A stretch of 64,000 nt of DNA from Enoplolaimus lenunculus (GCA_030248215.1 JASANG010003480.1:1-64000); one strand, 5' to 3'; counted from the stretch's first letter, positions 12,369-25,306 are shown. A program made the numbers and translations. Notes: generated by a model from the sequence alone, not told the origin.

Positions 12369-13932
12369 GACGACAATGTGGGTTCTTGTTTATCTTGTGA
12401 CTTGTGTTTTGTTTTATTTTTTGGTTTTTGATTTTACACGTTGTTGTACCAATAGTTAAGTTCAAGATGTCGAGGTGACAAATTGTCAGCGTCACAAGGA
12501 ATGTCAACTAAAAACGTTATCAGCCGTTGACACAGAGTCTATATTAGTTTACGGTTGCCAATTTTACTGCTGGTGTAAGTACTTCATTGAATGTGGTGCA
12601 AAAATCGTCGTGTACTAAACACTTTCGTTTATATACTGAGATATATAATTGCGTCGCTATCTGCCTGTACCAAACGCTGGGTGAATTTGTTACGTTTAAG
12701 GGTTGCGGTATCCTTTTTAATTATTTTAATGCTGTCTGTTACCCGTCCGGCACTCATCCGGCATCATCCGGCACTGTGCATCACGGTGCGGTATTGTACA
12801 CAGAATTACTTACGTACGATACCGTATAGTGACGGACTGTAACGGACAGCGTCGTACGACAAGTATAGCGCCACCCTTATTGTTATGTAACAGGCCATTT
12901 ATTTTTGAATTGACTCTGCGATTGCTGACCCTGGCGTCTAAAATTATCTCGTCTAGATGTATTTTGATTAGCCAATTTGAACGCTAAATCAAATTCATCA
13001 AAGACTCAGTAACCTTTTCTCAATTATCAAAAATGAACAGTACAAGTCTGCTATTGTACATTTTTCATCGCGTTTAGGTTTAGGCGTTAGCTTAATAGGT
13101 TTAGGCAACAAAAAACTTGCCGATGTTTAAACTTTCGCCAAAGTCTACGGTTTAACATTAAGAGTGTACAGAGTTGTCAAAAGATACGTTTAAACCAAAT
13201 TCTAAAATCAAATACAGTTTCAAAACAGAAGTTGAGTTTTAACAATGCGAGCACTGCATAAAAGTTGTGCACGGTAACTCGAATCTATACTGTCTCAGTC
13301 TTGGCTCGTGTTTCGCGTGCGCAACTTTGAATGCGGTGTTAGTTTTCGAGAAAACTTCAAACTGCGAGTTAATTTAAAACAGACTGAGATGTTTTTATAA
13401 ACGTCCGAGGAGTGGGCGCCGTGTCTTCGGGCATTCAAGCTGTGTCAAGTTTAATTCCCGTGACACTTACAACTAGACTCGCTGCCTGCTGATTGTGTAG
13501 TATGAACAAAATTCAAACTTTGTTTAGTCAGCTACAGATTCGCGCGGATAAAAATATACATTTTTTCAAACTGAAGCTTATGTTTGAATATAGCGGTAAT
13601 AGTGAGGAAGTGTCTCTGGATAATTTCTGTATCTAACACACTGTTCCATGTTTAGAATAATTTGCTAGCTATTCAAGGTCAAAAAAAACACAAGTTTCTC
13701 GCTCGCTTGGCTCGTTCGCAAACAAAGTAGTTTACATTTCGGTTAAACGTTAGCTGAAATGAAATTTTGACTATGCCAACTGCTGAAACTTGCTGCAGTT
13801 GTAAAAGTTTAAAACAATTGAATGATGAACGATTGCGACAAGAAGCTGCGTAAACTTTAATTCATACTAGTACACGTAGTTGCATACATGTGCAACTGGA
13901 CTAAGGCTTTTGTGGCCCAAGACTAATTTATT
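12369..13932. other. No gene seen
   Basis: Mixed AT-rich sequence. Short open frames at 12587-12842 overlap each other and have no recognisable domain. Confidence 0.45.
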
Positions 13933-13984
13933 GTGTGGGCCTCGCGTATTCAAGTGAATAAAGCTAATAACGCTTTTTTTAAAA

Positions 13985-14140
13985 GCTGTAACGCTTTTCA
14001 GATATGTGAACACATCCGAAACAATACGCATTATCTATGCATATTCTTAATTTGCATACGTAACGTAAACAGAACCTGTTGGAACGCTGCCCAAAATACA
14101 TATGTGGGGAGTTCCAGCTTTAATATATTGATTAAATGAG
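13985..14140. mobile_element. Repeat ending 'ttccagctttaatatat'
   Basis: Shares the gttccagcttta end and nearby 'gctgcccaaaa-ac-tatgtgggg' with 46025-46115, and the motif in palindromic form with 40196-40362. A fragment is at 62030-62092. Confidence 0.5.
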
Positions 14141-14199
14141 TGTTTGACATATGCGCTATGACTTGATTTTAGCAGATATAGTCGTCGTTTGTTTAGTAA

Positions 14200-14357
14200 T
14201 TAAGGCCACAGCAGCTGGTCTGACGGTATCACAACAATTCGTCGCCCGACAACTCGTCGACCAACAACTTGTGATCGAAAATTGTATCGACTCGATAATT
14301 TGGAGCCCATCATTATGTTTAGGTTTACGCTTAGGCTTAGGATGTTACGCATAGAAT
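14200..14357. mobile_element. K-family element
   Basis: It contains 'caattcgtcgcccgacaac', 'tcgtcgacc' and an internal TTAGGC-like run, matching the clearer copy at 61118-61303. Confidence 0.55.
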
Positions 14358-14394
14358 AATGTTTCTTTACACACAGGTTTTTAGGACACTGAAT

Positions 14395-14525
14395 CATTCC
14401 CCCTAGAAAAATTTTGGCCCCCCCCCCTAGAATGTTTTCAATCTTGCTTGTAACTCATTGAAAACCCTTGAATGCCAGTCCTGAAATTTTTTAGCCCCCC
14501 TATAGCAAAGTGAGCTGGCTACGGG
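14395..14525. mobile_element. F-family repeat
   Basis: Carries the 'caatcttgcttgtaactc' and 'gtgagctggctacggg' blocks. A second partial copy is at 14700-14778. Confidence 0.6.
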
Positions 14526-15178
14526 CTTGCATGGTATTTAAGTTGAAAGCTTTATAGGAATATTAAACCAGCTTATTTTGAACCGAATTTACAATTTTCG
14601 CACTTCGCGTTAATTGGATTAATCAGTCAACTTATATTACCAAAATTTTACCTAAAGAAACATTTAACGTTAATGTTTATTTGAGTTTAAAAATCACGGC
14701 AAAGAAAACACTTGTATGCCCATCCTGAAAGTTCTTTTAGTCCATCCTCCAGCAAGGTGCGCTGGCTACGGGCTTGCACAGTAGTAAAAGATAGAAACTA
14801 AAATCTGGTTCTGTTTGACTTTGAGGCTCGGGGTCGAATATGAACCGTGGCGGTCATAAAAGTGAATCAGCCCGGGCTAAAGGTCCATCATCAATGTTTA
14901 CTCTAAATTTTTAGCCATATATCACTTCGGTATGGCGAAACTATAGCAACAGTAATTAAAGACAATCGTCGGCCTACTTTTTTATTTCGGATATCCGACA
15001 TTCCGGATATAATACTGGTGTTCAAATATCCGCATACATTGGGATATAGCTAATTATACTTATACATCAAAGAATTTAGCGCTTTATGCGGACTGAAATA
15101 TTTTTTCAAGTTTGGAATCGAACCTAAAACTCTGGGGTGAAAAACGGCGGTTGTCATGACCACTTAGCTCATCGAGTT

Positions 15179-15380
15179 GGCCAACGAAAAGAACAGGGGC
15201 GGAACAGTATTATTAGCTTATTCCTAAGTATAAGCCTAAGCCTAAGCCTACGCGTAAGAATGAGCAGATTCCTAAGCCTAAGCCTAAGCCTAAGCCAAGC
15301 AAGAAAATTAATCTAAAGCTTAAGCTTATTCTATTTTAGTTCCACAGAGAAACGTTCCGCCGCTGATCTTTACATGGGCT
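15179..15380 (-). mobile_element. B-family hAT-like MITE
   Basis: The ends match gaacaggggcggaacag and the complement of 'ctgatctttacatgggct'. The interior is 'aagcctaagcc' repeats, the TTAGGC hexamer on the minus strand. Confidence 0.75.
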
Positions 15381-15622
15381 AAAGGTTGTATTGACAATTT
15401 GAATAAACGCTATGCCTTTCCTAACAATACGATGTAAATAATGCTCTGAGTTGACAGCTGTATAGATGTAAGCTTGCATTTAATCTATTGTTTTGTACAT
15501 TTTACTTTGCCAATTGTAAAGTATTTTTATTGAACTGCTGTCCATATAGAGACCTTGTTGGTTTTTCTTAGGGTTCTTCTAAATTTTAAAGTTTTGCCAG
15601 ACCTAAGTGAAGACCAATCATT

Positions 15623-15823
15623 ACACTGCTAAAAATGGTGAGACAAATTGACTCTCTTCGAAATAGGTTTTTCGGCACTACACAAACTGAGTCAAATTCG
15701 ACTCACTGAGCGACTTGGTTGAGTCAAATTTAGCTGTGGCGGAGTCGAATTTGACTCAGTTCGTGTAGTGCGGTAAAGCCTATTTCGGAGAGTGCCAATT
15801 TGACACGCCATTTTTTGTTGTGT
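15623..15823. mobile_element. C-family palindromic element
   Basis: The two halves are inverted copies containing 'caaattgactctctccgaaa' type sequence and 'acacaaactgagtcaaat'. Ends are acactg-caaa and its complement. The whole element could fold into one long hairpin. Confidence 0.8.
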
Positions 15824-16242
15824 TCTTTAAGGATATTTTGGATCGTTGCGTAATAGTTGTTATTTTTATTTCTTTTTGGTTTAGTTGTAACTGTTATATT
15901 AATATTGCAAGTCGGTTCTGAAGGTATTTATCACTCATATTGACATCGAAAATACGGATGTTTGTTCTAACCTCTCTAACATTTTTATCGCCGTACCTGT
16001 TGTTGGTAAATCAGAAACTGTCGATTTGAAAACCAAATTGCAAGCTGGTTTGGTATTTGTTGACGTTCCACCACAACAACATTCCCCTATTGATCATGAC
16101 TGGACCAATGAATAGACTGAGATTTAGGCTAATATTAGGTTCATGTTTAGGTTAATTTTAAACATCAGCCAACGTGTGTAGACGAGTGTAGGAATGATAT
16201 GTACGCTATACATAACGAAACAACTGAATTTTTAAAATATTC

Positions 16243-16461
16243 GGAAAATGTAAAGGACAGGGGCGGAACAGTATTTACAAGCATATTCCTAAGCCTAAAC
16301 CTAAGCCTAAGCCTAAACCTAAGCGTAAGAATGAGCATATTCCTCAGCCTAAGTCTAAGCCTACTAAACCTAAGCCAAGCAGAAAAACTTACTCTAAAGC
16401 TTAAGCATGCTCCATTCTTGTCCCACAGTAAAACTCTCCACCCCTGATCTTTACATGAGCC
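16243..16461 (-). mobile_element. B-family hAT-like MITE
   Basis: Left end 'aggacaggggcggaacagta', right end 'cccctgatctttacatgagc', with TTAGGC-type repeats between. The open frame inside, rich in Ser-Leu, is a product of the hexamer repeat. Confidence 0.75.
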
Positions 16462-17817
16462 AAATTTTCATAGGTTTAGGTTTCAGGTTTAGCCTTAGCC
16501 CCAGCCTATTGTCAAACTTTTGAAAATAATAAACGGTAGCGCGGGCAAAAATTGCTTTCCACCCAATTACCACGAACACGGTGACAGAGAAACAAGTGCC
16601 GCAGGTGGTGCCACAGCGGGCCCATAGCAGATACCCCTAAGGAAATTTTAAATCCGCCTTGTTAGTGTAATCAAAAACCCGTGTATGCCCCTCCTGAAAA
16701 TGTTTAATGCATCCTAGTACGACTGAAAAATGAAACACAGAGCTGATATAAAAGTTTCACCAACGGCTGTCGTTCAACATGAGTATACTGCCAGCTTAGC
16801 ATTCAAGCTACAACATCAAAACACACTAAACCTATGAATACACGATTGATTCAACCAATCGAACCTATAACTCGACTTAGATACCATCAAATTATCACTT
16901 ATTGTCATCGTTTAATACCAGGTGCGTAGACACGATTTCGTTTTATTTCAAGAGGATTTAATTTCATGCAAAATTTGCCTTTAAGCAGCAGCGTCGCCTA
17001 AAAGCATATTTGAGAAAATATTACTTTTTAAGTCTATTAAAAATGTTGCATTTCATGTTTGACCAGAAATTTTAAACCAAATATGGTTCAACTGTTCCCA
17101 TTTGTGACAACGCGATCGTCCAATGGCGAAAGCTTTGCTTCGATAATTATATATCGTATGCATATAGTTAGCTAATTGACTAAGTGACACTAGTTTTGGG
17201 CGATATAGTTTTAAGTGACAATTGTTAGCATTTATAGAAAACTTTTGAGTTTACGGCGTTGATGTAGGAGCTTGCTGCTAAAGTGGGTCTAGTGAACCAT
17301 TTTAGCGTTAAAAAAGTGGATCCAATGAGGGCCCCACGCGACCATACCTATCCAACGGTTATTTATGCCGAAATTCTTGGGTTAGGATTTAGTGCTAAAC
17401 TTACGATTGGCTTCTCGTCGGTTTCGTCCACGAGTTTTTCCGCATATGGCGAGCGTGTCCCTGTCAGAAATTGCTGAGTGATCCACTGTCAACAACTAGT
17501 AGCAGATTCAGCAATTTGTGATAGGGCGTACTGGTTAGCGAAAAAAGCTCACAAGCGGTACAAACGACTAGCCATAAGCAGTTATTGTTGCGGTAGAGCA
17601 GTTTAAATTAGCTAAGGTACAGGGACCTTACTATATTTTTATAAAAAATTTGGCAAAGGGTTGCCACAACTCGGCCCCTTTTGGTTTCACCCATGTCAGA
17701 TGCCAGTATTTCGCTAACAAACATTACATGCAGAATCGTTGAATCTTCGGTTGGAAATACTGATTGTTGTGTAAACGCGGATATTGCAAGTCGAACCATA
17801 CAGTTAATTTAAGTATT
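16462..17817. other. No gene seen
   Basis: AT-rich sequence without a recognisable exon. A 64-residue open frame at 17283-17477 overlaps G-family-like text. Confidence 0.4.
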
Positions 17818-17825
17818 ATGTTCTA

Positions 17826-18039
17826 CGCCCATGTTACGTTAAGAGGCGTCCAGGTTTCTGGTTCGATTAAAAGAGTAGGTTCAGATTTCTAGATTGCATT
17901 TTTTCGCTTAGACTTAGGCTTAGGCTTAGGTTTAGGCTGTGGCTTAAGCTTAAGAACACATTTTTGCAACGCTTAAGTTTAGGCTTAGACTTAGAAATAC
18001 GTTTAATCTACGGTTACGCCCCTAAAAGTAACATTGGCC
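17826..18039 (+). mobile_element. A-family hAT-like MITE with target duplication
   Basis: Inverted ends cgcccatgttac and taacattggcc enclose two TTAGGC-type runs split by 'aacacatttttgcaacgctt'. Flanks ATGTTCTA (17818-17825) and ATGTACTA (18040-18047) match at 7 of 8 bases, an 8-bp duplication typical of hAT. Confidence 0.85.
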
Positions 18040-18195
18040 ATGTACTAAAAGCGTGAATAAGATCAACCCTCTCGACCACCCTGTTGTCACAAAATACAAA
18101 ATAGACCGGCAGAAAATAGGCTCACGTATTCATGCGTAAGGTTTATACTAAGCAGTGTCAACCAGCTAATCTTTTAGTTTAATAAATACTTTCTG

Positions 18196-18360
18196 CACGC
18201 CCATAGCCAGGTCACCTTGCTAGGTGGGGCTAAAAATTTCTCAAGTAGGTCATAGAAGGGTTTTCGATGACTTACAAGTAAGGTTGAAAATTTTATAGAG
18301 TGGGCAAAATTTGGTCCAGGAGAGTGGCTGAGTCCCCCTTGCCCCCCGTGGCTACAGGCC
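18196..18360 (-). mobile_element. F-family repeat
   Basis: Opens 'cccatagccaggtcacctt', the complement of the F end, and continues 'gggttttcgatgacttacaa'. Confidence 0.6.
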
Positions 18361-18718
18361 TGACTTCCTGTAGTAACAGTTCAAGTCTGTTGCACAGCTG
18401 AAATTGACAGCAATCTCAGTATTCAGGAATTTAGCGCTAGGATTTTATTCTGAAGGTATTTTAAACCTTATTACAAACGAGTGTAGCGATTGGTGAAATA
18501 ATAATTTATGTAATTGTGAGATTTTTCAAATATTTTTTTAAATTTCAAAAACGCCAACAAATATGAAATCAGCGAGCATGCAAAACTTACCATTCGGTCG
18601 TCAACAACGTTTAATTGAAAACATGCAAACCAATCAGGCGTAGCCGGTTCGAAACTTGGCTTAAAACACAATCGATGTCGTTGGCAAATATTTAACAAAT
18701 ACCGATTCAAAGGAAACC
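18361..18718. other. No gene seen
   Basis: AT-rich; no exon or repeat recognised. Confidence 0.4.
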
Positions 18719-18827
18719 GTTAGTGTTGTGCACCGGGGTTAGCTGGCCTATCAAACGTTCCGTTAGCCGCCAGTAGCCGGCAGGCAAGTAGAAAAAGTAG
18801 AAATTGCACAACACTAACACACAACAG
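18719..18827. mobile_element. Small inverted-repeat element, about 110 bp
   Basis: The ends 'gttagtgttgtgca' and 'tgcacaacactaac' are inverted copies. The interior 'agccgccagtagccgg' is unlike its surroundings. Only one copy was noticed. Confidence 0.5.
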
Positions 18828-19404
18828 CTAAAAAATACACATTGCTTGCAGTTAGCAGAAAAGTAATCAATATTTTTTCGGCTTTGTTACGTCTGGCTTG
18901 TTCTGCGAAAGCCGCTTCTGGCACGATCGCATCGACTAAGCGGTGGTATCATTTTGAAAATTGTCCAAAATACAAAAAACGGAACCGTAAGCAGGCTTTA
19001 GGCTAACAGAAATGAGATGGTTTAAAAGCAACGAAAAACTTTTCGCTTGCCACACTCGCTCAGAAAGGTATTATATGTGGAATTTATACCCTCTCGACAT
19101 AAAATCCTGGTTATGCCCCAGCTTGGTTGTTTACGCGAGTGAGCGCAGCAAGCGAAAATGATTTTTTTTTAATTTCTAGTATCCGGTATTTGAAAGCCTG
19201 TAAAAGTGTTATTCGTTATTTCTTCAGAAATTTCAGGACGATAAGATTATTCTCCGATCCCGTCGCAAAAAAATTTTTTGGTGACCAAACGGTGACGTCT
19301 CTGCTTTACAATTTTTCCACTTAGAAAATTGGCACTTATGTAGCGTACAGTAAAAATTGCGTTTCGTAACTGTTGTCAGCTAGCCACACTGTCAGAAGTG
19401 TCTG
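18828..19404. other. No gene seen
   Basis: Mixed AT-rich sequence; no exon recognised. Confidence 0.4.
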
Positions 19405-19656
19405 TACTCAAAATCATATTTCTGATATTTAAGAAAAAAATTTCATACATTTAAAAAATATAATTAGCAAGATGCACTTGAAAAGTATTTCTGTTATAAC
19501 AGAAAAGTTTTCAAAAAAAGTTTTGAAATAAAGTCTGAAATTAAACGTTTTCCAGTTATTTTTGGACAAATTGTCTTAAATATCAGCAAAAGTTTTCAGA
19601 TTTGCCACAGAAAATCGTTTTCTGAATAAATTCAAAAACACTTTTTTGTGTGTGTA
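19405..19656 (-). mobile_element. E-family element
   Basis: The reverse complement of the copies at 24734 and 28211, with 'tactcaaaat' and 'ttttgtgtgtgta' ends and 'tcagatttgccacagaaa' inside. Confidence 0.75.
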
Positions 19657-19992
19657 TTCCATGTTTAATGTACGTACCACTACTTTACAAATACAAGCCT
19701 ATGCGACAGCTCACATAAAAACATTGAGCGGTTTCATGAGCGTTTAGCCGGCACTTTATGGTTATTAATGTTTTCGTGTTATAAGAAGTACTCGAACTCA
19801 AACTCTGATGAAAGTTTTGAGTGTTCGATGTGCTATCAATATTGACAGTTTTTAGTTAAATTCATAAGTTTGAGACTTAAACTTAATAATACAGCGTTTT
19901 TTATATAAACCTACTTGCCAAAGCGAAAGCGTACACTATTGCAGTTCCGTGGAAAAACGATCCGCTCGTGATTTATACATGGGAGGATATCA

Positions 19993-20172
19993 GGACCGGA
20001 GCAGCCACGCCTCCATACCCTCCATTTGGAGACACCCAGCCCATAAAGGGGCCCTCAGCCGAACTGGTTGAAATAAAAACCGCCGAAGTTTTAAAACGCG
20101 TCTGGCTTCGCGCTCATTTCGCTTGTGAGTTTGTAGGTTTCGATCCTAGAGTTTGGGGATCCCTCACTCTTG
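19993..20172. mobile_element. G-family repeat
   Basis: Contains 'gaccggagcagcc', 'gaagttttaaaacgcgtct' and 'gtttggggatccctc', shared with 28930-29098 and 32051-32235. Confidence 0.65.
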
Positions 20173-20302
20173 TCTGCTAAATGTAAACGTTTTTGCTGAC
20201 GAGTAGTAAGCTTAAAAACGTCAGCGAAACTCAGTAGCAAACTCAATCCATACGCATGAAAATAGCTCCGTAAACGATATTGCATGACTTAAATCAAGAG
20301 TG

Positions 20303-20580
20303 CATGATACAAGAGTATGCAACTCTTGAGGATGTACCCGGCACGCGTTGCGTTTTTGATGGACTCCCTTATTTAGAGGGGGTACAACCTGTACCAACCA
20401 TATTACTTCCTATCTGTCCGGCATCAAAAATGCTAAAATGCCCCGCTTTAATTTAGAGGTAATGCATATGACAGCGACCGTTCCCTCTAAATACGGGAGT
20501 CGAGTAAAAAACCCCAGCGTCTGGTATTACATTTTGTACCATGTGGAACCCCAAGAGTTGTTCACTCTTGTCGAATGCAC
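20303..20580. mobile_element. L-family repeat, copy 2
   Basis: Ends 'caagagtatgcaactcttg' and 'aagagttgttcactcttg' are inverted. The interior includes 'ggcacgcgttgcgttttt' and 'acattttgtaccatgtgg'. Confidence 0.7.
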
Positions 20581-20686
20581 TTTTGCTTTAATAATTGAGT
20601 GAAAACATAAGAAAATTCCAAACATTTAAATTTTAATTCTACTACAATGCAAGTAATTTGAGCACGAACGGGCTGTATCTGACAAT

Positions 20687-20896
20687 ACACTGCAAAAAAT
20701 GGTGAGTCAAATTCACTCTCTCCGAAATATGCTTTTCGGGACTACACAAACTGAGTCAAATTCGACTCCGCCAGAGTCAAACGTGCGACTAAGTAAGTCA
20801 AATTTGACTTTGGCGAAGTCAAATTTAACTCAGTTTGTGCAGTACTATATAGCTTATTTCGGAGAGAGTTAATTTGACTCACCATTTTTGCAGTGT
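20687..20896. mobile_element. C-family palindromic element
   Basis: TACACTGCAAAAAATGG and its complement form the ends, with TA at each edge, as in Tc1/mariner-type insertions. The arms are near-perfect inverted repeats. Confidence 0.85.
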
Positions 20897-21117
20897 AGTT
20901 TTATAAACTTTTTTAAAATTTGCGCAAGCTTTCTCGTCACAAACATACTTTTATATTCAGAAGAAGCAGTGAAAAGCTTACACGCCTCGGCTTTGATGTC
21001 TAAAGTGCTTATATGTTTTTATAAAAGAAATATACCGCGAACCAGCAAACCGATAAAGACGTACTACATGGTTTGTTTGGCAAAGGACACTGCCAGAATG
21101 TTGAGTTGAACCAGACA

Positions 21118-21440
21118 AGTGGGGATTTTGAGCGAAGCGAATAATTGGAGACAATGTAGACACACTGGCGGATCGAGATGGAAGCGGGGGCGTACCCATG
21201 TCAGAAATTGTTTGTATTAAAATGGTAAGGTCCCTTACCTTACAATGTATTCTCCTCGGAAAATTTTTTCGCAAAAAATTTGTTCCGGCAAATTTTTTTG
21301 TGATAAAATGGTAAGGTCCATCCTGGCAATTTTTCTCCCTCAGTAACTCTTTCGGTGATATATTGATAACGTACCTTACAATTTTTGCGTTTCATAACAT
21401 TCGCCAGCCCGCCCTTCTGTCAAAAATTTTTGGATCCGCC
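21118..21440. mobile_element. G-family repeat, second subtype
   Basis: Several partial repeats of 'aaaatggtaaggtcc' and 'caaaaaatttg', ending 'ggatccgcctctg'. The same text occurs at 38800-38985, 41540-41895, 42010-42340 and in parts of 25020-25130 and 42895-42990. Confidence 0.6.
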
Positions 21441-21712
21441 TCTGTGTAGGTACCGTTGTAGTTTTTACTCAATATACCTACCTATGTAAACAATAAGAAC
21501 CCAGAGATGTAGGACACCTTCACACCATACCTTTCGGTGCCCGTAATTTTGAACTGGGTTTATGTTTCTTAGTTGTCAGACATGAGGCTTCTACTGCAAC
21601 ACACGTTAGAATTTGAGTAAGCAAACCGTTTAAGTCGAGTTGAACAACTCGGTTATTTAGCTGAAGTCATTTTGGAATGAAATTTTTGGGTTTAGATATA
21701 TACTTGCTGTCA

Positions 21713-22062
21713 GTCAGGGTTCAACCGGAGGTAAAAAATAGCGAAGCCGGAGGTCAACAAAACGTGCCGGAGCCGGAGGTGCCGCTAAATCAGTTAGTTT
21801 AAACGATGTTTAATTTGTTAGTTTTAGCAAAATAAAGCGTTCTCAAAAAGTTTGGTTTTACGTTTATTTTTTTAAGAAATCTAAGAAATGTCGATAATTT
21901 ATTCTCAAAATTTTGTCAAAACTTTAAAGCGAAACACACCGAAAAATTATGGAAAAATTTCACTATCGAAACTCCTGGGACCTCCGGTAAAATTTCGAGC
22001 GGAGCCGGAGGTTGATATTTTGATGGAGTTGGAGGCAGACATCCTGTTGTACCCTGCAGTTG
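21713..22062. mobile_element. M-family 'ccggagg' element, copy 1
   Basis: The start 'cagggttcaaccggaggt' and the end 'gttgtaccctgc' are inverted. 'gccggaggtcaacaaaacg' and 'ggagccggaggt' are shared with 48601-48965. Confidence 0.7.
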
Positions 22063-22284
22063 GTATATCTTCACGGTACGCATACGTAGACCGCAGATAA
22101 CCATGCATGTGCACATATACCGGAATATGAAGTTGTTGCAATGGATCACATTGTGGAGCGGTAGAATGCTTCACTGAAGTGCATGAGGGCCAAAATTCGA
22201 TTCTCGGTTAGGTCCTTAACTTTGAACAAAACTTTGAACATGGGTCGGGCAGACCGTGTAACACTTGCGAACGCTGTAGTTCCT

Positions 22285-22347
22285 ACACTGCAAAAAATAG
22301 TGTGTGTGTCAAATTGACTCTCTCCGAAATAGGCTTTTTAAATCAAT
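22285..22347. mobile_element. C-family fragment (left end only)
   Basis: Begins acactgcaaaaaatag and stops after 'tctccgaaataggcttttta'. Confidence 0.6.
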
Positions 22348-22435
22348 TCTTTGAAATTTACAGAGAACCTTTTGCGGTTGACTATGTTCTTCATGGCTAC
22401 GCTCTGGCTGTGAGACGGCAGGGCTGAGCTTCTTG

Positions 22436-22556
22436 GAAATTATTTGCCGCCCATAGAAAAGTTTCAACCTTGCTTGTAAAAATCATCGCAAACCCATGTA
22501 TTGTTCTCGTATAAAGATTTTCCAGTATAGCCTTTAACAGGGTGAACTAGCTACGG
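22436..22556. mobile_element. F-family repeat next to a D element
   Basis: Ends 'ggtgaactagctacggcctt'. A second F end occurs at 22805-22832, directly after the D element. Confidence 0.55.
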
Positions 22557-22567
22557 CCTTGCGACAA

Positions 22568-22805
22568 ACACTGTAAATTTCAATGAGTCTAGTGAGTTGG
22601 TTATTTCTGAATTAATATCAGTAAACAATAACTCACACTGAGTTTAGTTAATTCTTACTCTGAGTTGAGTTGACTCTGGATGAGTTGATGAATTATCTCA
22701 GATTGAATTGAATACTCAAAATTCTGAGTTCTGATAGTCCTAACTCAGATGAGTGATTCAACTCATTCTGAGTTTAAAATCAACTCAGTAAAACTTTACA
22801 ATGTA
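22568..22805. mobile_element. D-family palindromic element
   Basis: Begins 'acactgtaaatttcaatgag', ends 'aaaactttacaatgta', and is filled with inverted 'gagttga/tcaactc' repeats. Confidence 0.75.
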
Positions 22806-23136
22806 GCCTTTAGCAAGATGAGCTAGCTACGGGCTTTGGACCAAATCTGGTGCACATACCTCAAAAGGTTCTCGAATTTCGGTAACCAACGCCTTGTTTG
22901 ATATTAAAATAAGGTTTAATTATAATTGATATTAATCTTTTAATCCGATTTACAGAAACCCAACCAACTCTCTTAGACTGTTAGCTTATCTGAATATCAC
23001 TAAACAGAGTCGTAGGTAGAATTTAATTTCAAAAGGTCAATGTTTTGTGCAATTTCCGAGCGAGCGACCCGAAAATATTTGACTCTGGCATCCAGTTTTT
23101 TCTGGTATCTCCAGAAGTTTAAAGGAAACACTCCAG

Positions 23137-23265
23137 GCCCGTAGCCAGCTCACCTTTCTAGTTGGTGCTATTAATTATTCACGAAGGGCATGCAAGGGTT
23201 TTCGATAACTTACAAATTGAAAATTTTCTAGAGCTGTCAAAATTTTTTCCAATGGGATTAATCCT
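23137..23265 (-). mobile_element. F-family repeat
   Basis: Opens 'gcccgtagccagctcacctt' and continues 'gggttttcgataacttac'. Confidence 0.6.
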
Positions 23266-23669
23266 TCTATGCACCCTTCTGGCTGCGAACCCGGGATACG
23301 TCCTCTTTTATCTTCCTTGTACACATCCCTGGCGCTCATTTTGACTGCCCCATTTATAATCTAACGTCCACTCAGAATTACGGAAATACAAGCATGTTTC
23401 GGACAACTGTGGGAACCAGTAGTCACTGACCACTGATATCACAAAGCTGTAGAAGATACTCAAATTCAACTGAATAAGTCATGTTCAATAGCATATGATA
23501 GTTTTTGAAATGAAATACAATCAATTTTTTGCAAAGTTTCAAACGTTCTTCCAGAATAAAACAAATAGAAATAGAATTGCACGAGGTTATAATGTCGAAC
23601 GTGGTTCAAAACGGCCCCCAACACTGTGATTGGACCCCTGACTTTTCAACTCGTGGCTACGCCCTTGAA

Positions 23670-23934
23670 GGCCGACCAATATAAAGAACAGAGGCGGTAC
23701 AGTATTATAAGCATATTCCTAAGCCTAAGCATAAGCCTAAGCGTAATAATGAGCATATTCCCAAGCCTAAGTCTAACCTAAGCCGTTTCTAAACCTAATC
23801 CTAAGCCTAAGCGTAATAATAAGCATATTCCTAAGCCTAAGCCTAAACCAAACAAAAAAATTAGTCTAAAGCTAAACGTTACACTTTTTCTAGTCCCATA
23901 GTAAAACGTTTCGCCCCTGATCTTTACATGGGCC
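23670..23934 (-). mobile_element. B-family hAT-like MITE
   Basis: Ends 'gaccaatataaagaacag' and 'cctgatctttacatgggcc'. Three blocks of 'aagcctaagcc' repeats lie inside. Confidence 0.75.
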
Positions 23935-24733
23935 GAGGCCGGGGAGCTCAGCGGTAATTTTTTGGGCCGCCTACAAAAGTATCAACCTCGCTTGTAAGTC
24001 ATGCGAAACTTCAGCCGGTTCTAATTGAAGTTTTCAGCCGTCCTAGCGCTTTGAGAAACGACTATTAATTTTAATTGTTTCAAATCAAACTTTATTCGGT
24101 TTAGCTTTGTAATTAAGCTGAAATCATAAACTTTCTAAATGATTTATGTCCGCTATAATTTGTGTTGCATATGATTAGTCAAATGCGAGGCTTGATTAAG
24201 TTCTATTTCACCGAAATGAATCAATTTACAGTCTAAACTGTTGCTTAGTTAATATTGTTGCGTAGCTCAAAAGTATTCGTTTGTAGTTTGTGTTCGGCTC
24301 ATCTACACATTCGTCTATATTCAAGATTAAATGCTTAGGCTTAGGCATTGGTTTAAGCTTAGAGAAAACCTTGATTTAAATCAAAAATTTTAGTAAAACG
24401 TTTTTAGACTTAAGGCTGAGTCTAAGCGTAAATGTGGCAAAATCATAGAAGGAATGTGCAGCACCTAAAAGTTGAATAGAGGCTGTAGGTATGAGTTCCG
24501 CATTTGTCAATGGTGAATTTTGAAATTTAGTTCATTTTTCCCATTTAATTTACCCAGCCACTGAATAGAATTTCAGATTCGCAGTTGAGATGGCACTTCT
24601 AGTTCTGGATGATTTATTAATTAACTGGCTAATTGCGAATACAGATCCTGTTCTATATTTCGACATTAAAGAACTCAGTCGAATTCAAACGAAATCAACC
24701 CAGGCCTACGCCCCCCAACAAGAATCAAATCTA
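23935..24733. other. Gene-free stretch, degenerate repeats
   Basis: An F fragment (about 23955-24010) and a weak TTAGGC-type patch (24335-24440) are visible. No exon recognised. Confidence 0.4.
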
Positions 24734-24984
24734 TACACACAAAAACTGTATTTCTGAATTTGTTTAGAATCGTATATTTTTTGTGGCAAATCTGAAAAGT
24801 TTGTCAGATATTTAAGACAATTTTTCGGAAATTAACTGGAAAACGTTCATTTTCAGACGTTATTTCAAAACTTGTTTTGAAAACTTTTCTGTTATAGCAG
24901 AAATACTTTTCAAAGGCACCTTGCTAATTATATTTGTCAAATGTAAGAAATTTTTTCTTAAATATCAAAAATATTTTGAGTGTA
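24734..24984 (+). mobile_element. E-family element
   Basis: Ends 'tacacacaaaaac' and 'tattttgagtgta'. Interior nearly identical to 28211-28461, including 'ctgttatagcagaaatactt'. Confidence 0.8.
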
Positions 24985-25306
24985 CTTTTGTACTAAGATT
25001 TAGCACAAAAACTGTGCTTGGCTTTTCGGTCGCTTCGCTCGCGGGTTTTTTTCTCAGATATTTCCGTCAGCGGCGCTGCCCCTCGTCTGAAATTTTTGAA
25101 TCCAACACAGATAAATTGCAAAATTTGTTACCGTTCAATTTGTAGCCCAGCTGTTACGGCGTTTTGATATTTGCACTGGAAGCGATTGATAGCGCGTAGT
25201 ATGTTCGTAATCTGAATACCAAATTTGTAAGGCGAAAAAGCCTATTTTAAGTATCAAATGCGTGCATTAATTAAAGTTTTAATCTCCGCTAGATTATGGT
25301 CATGAT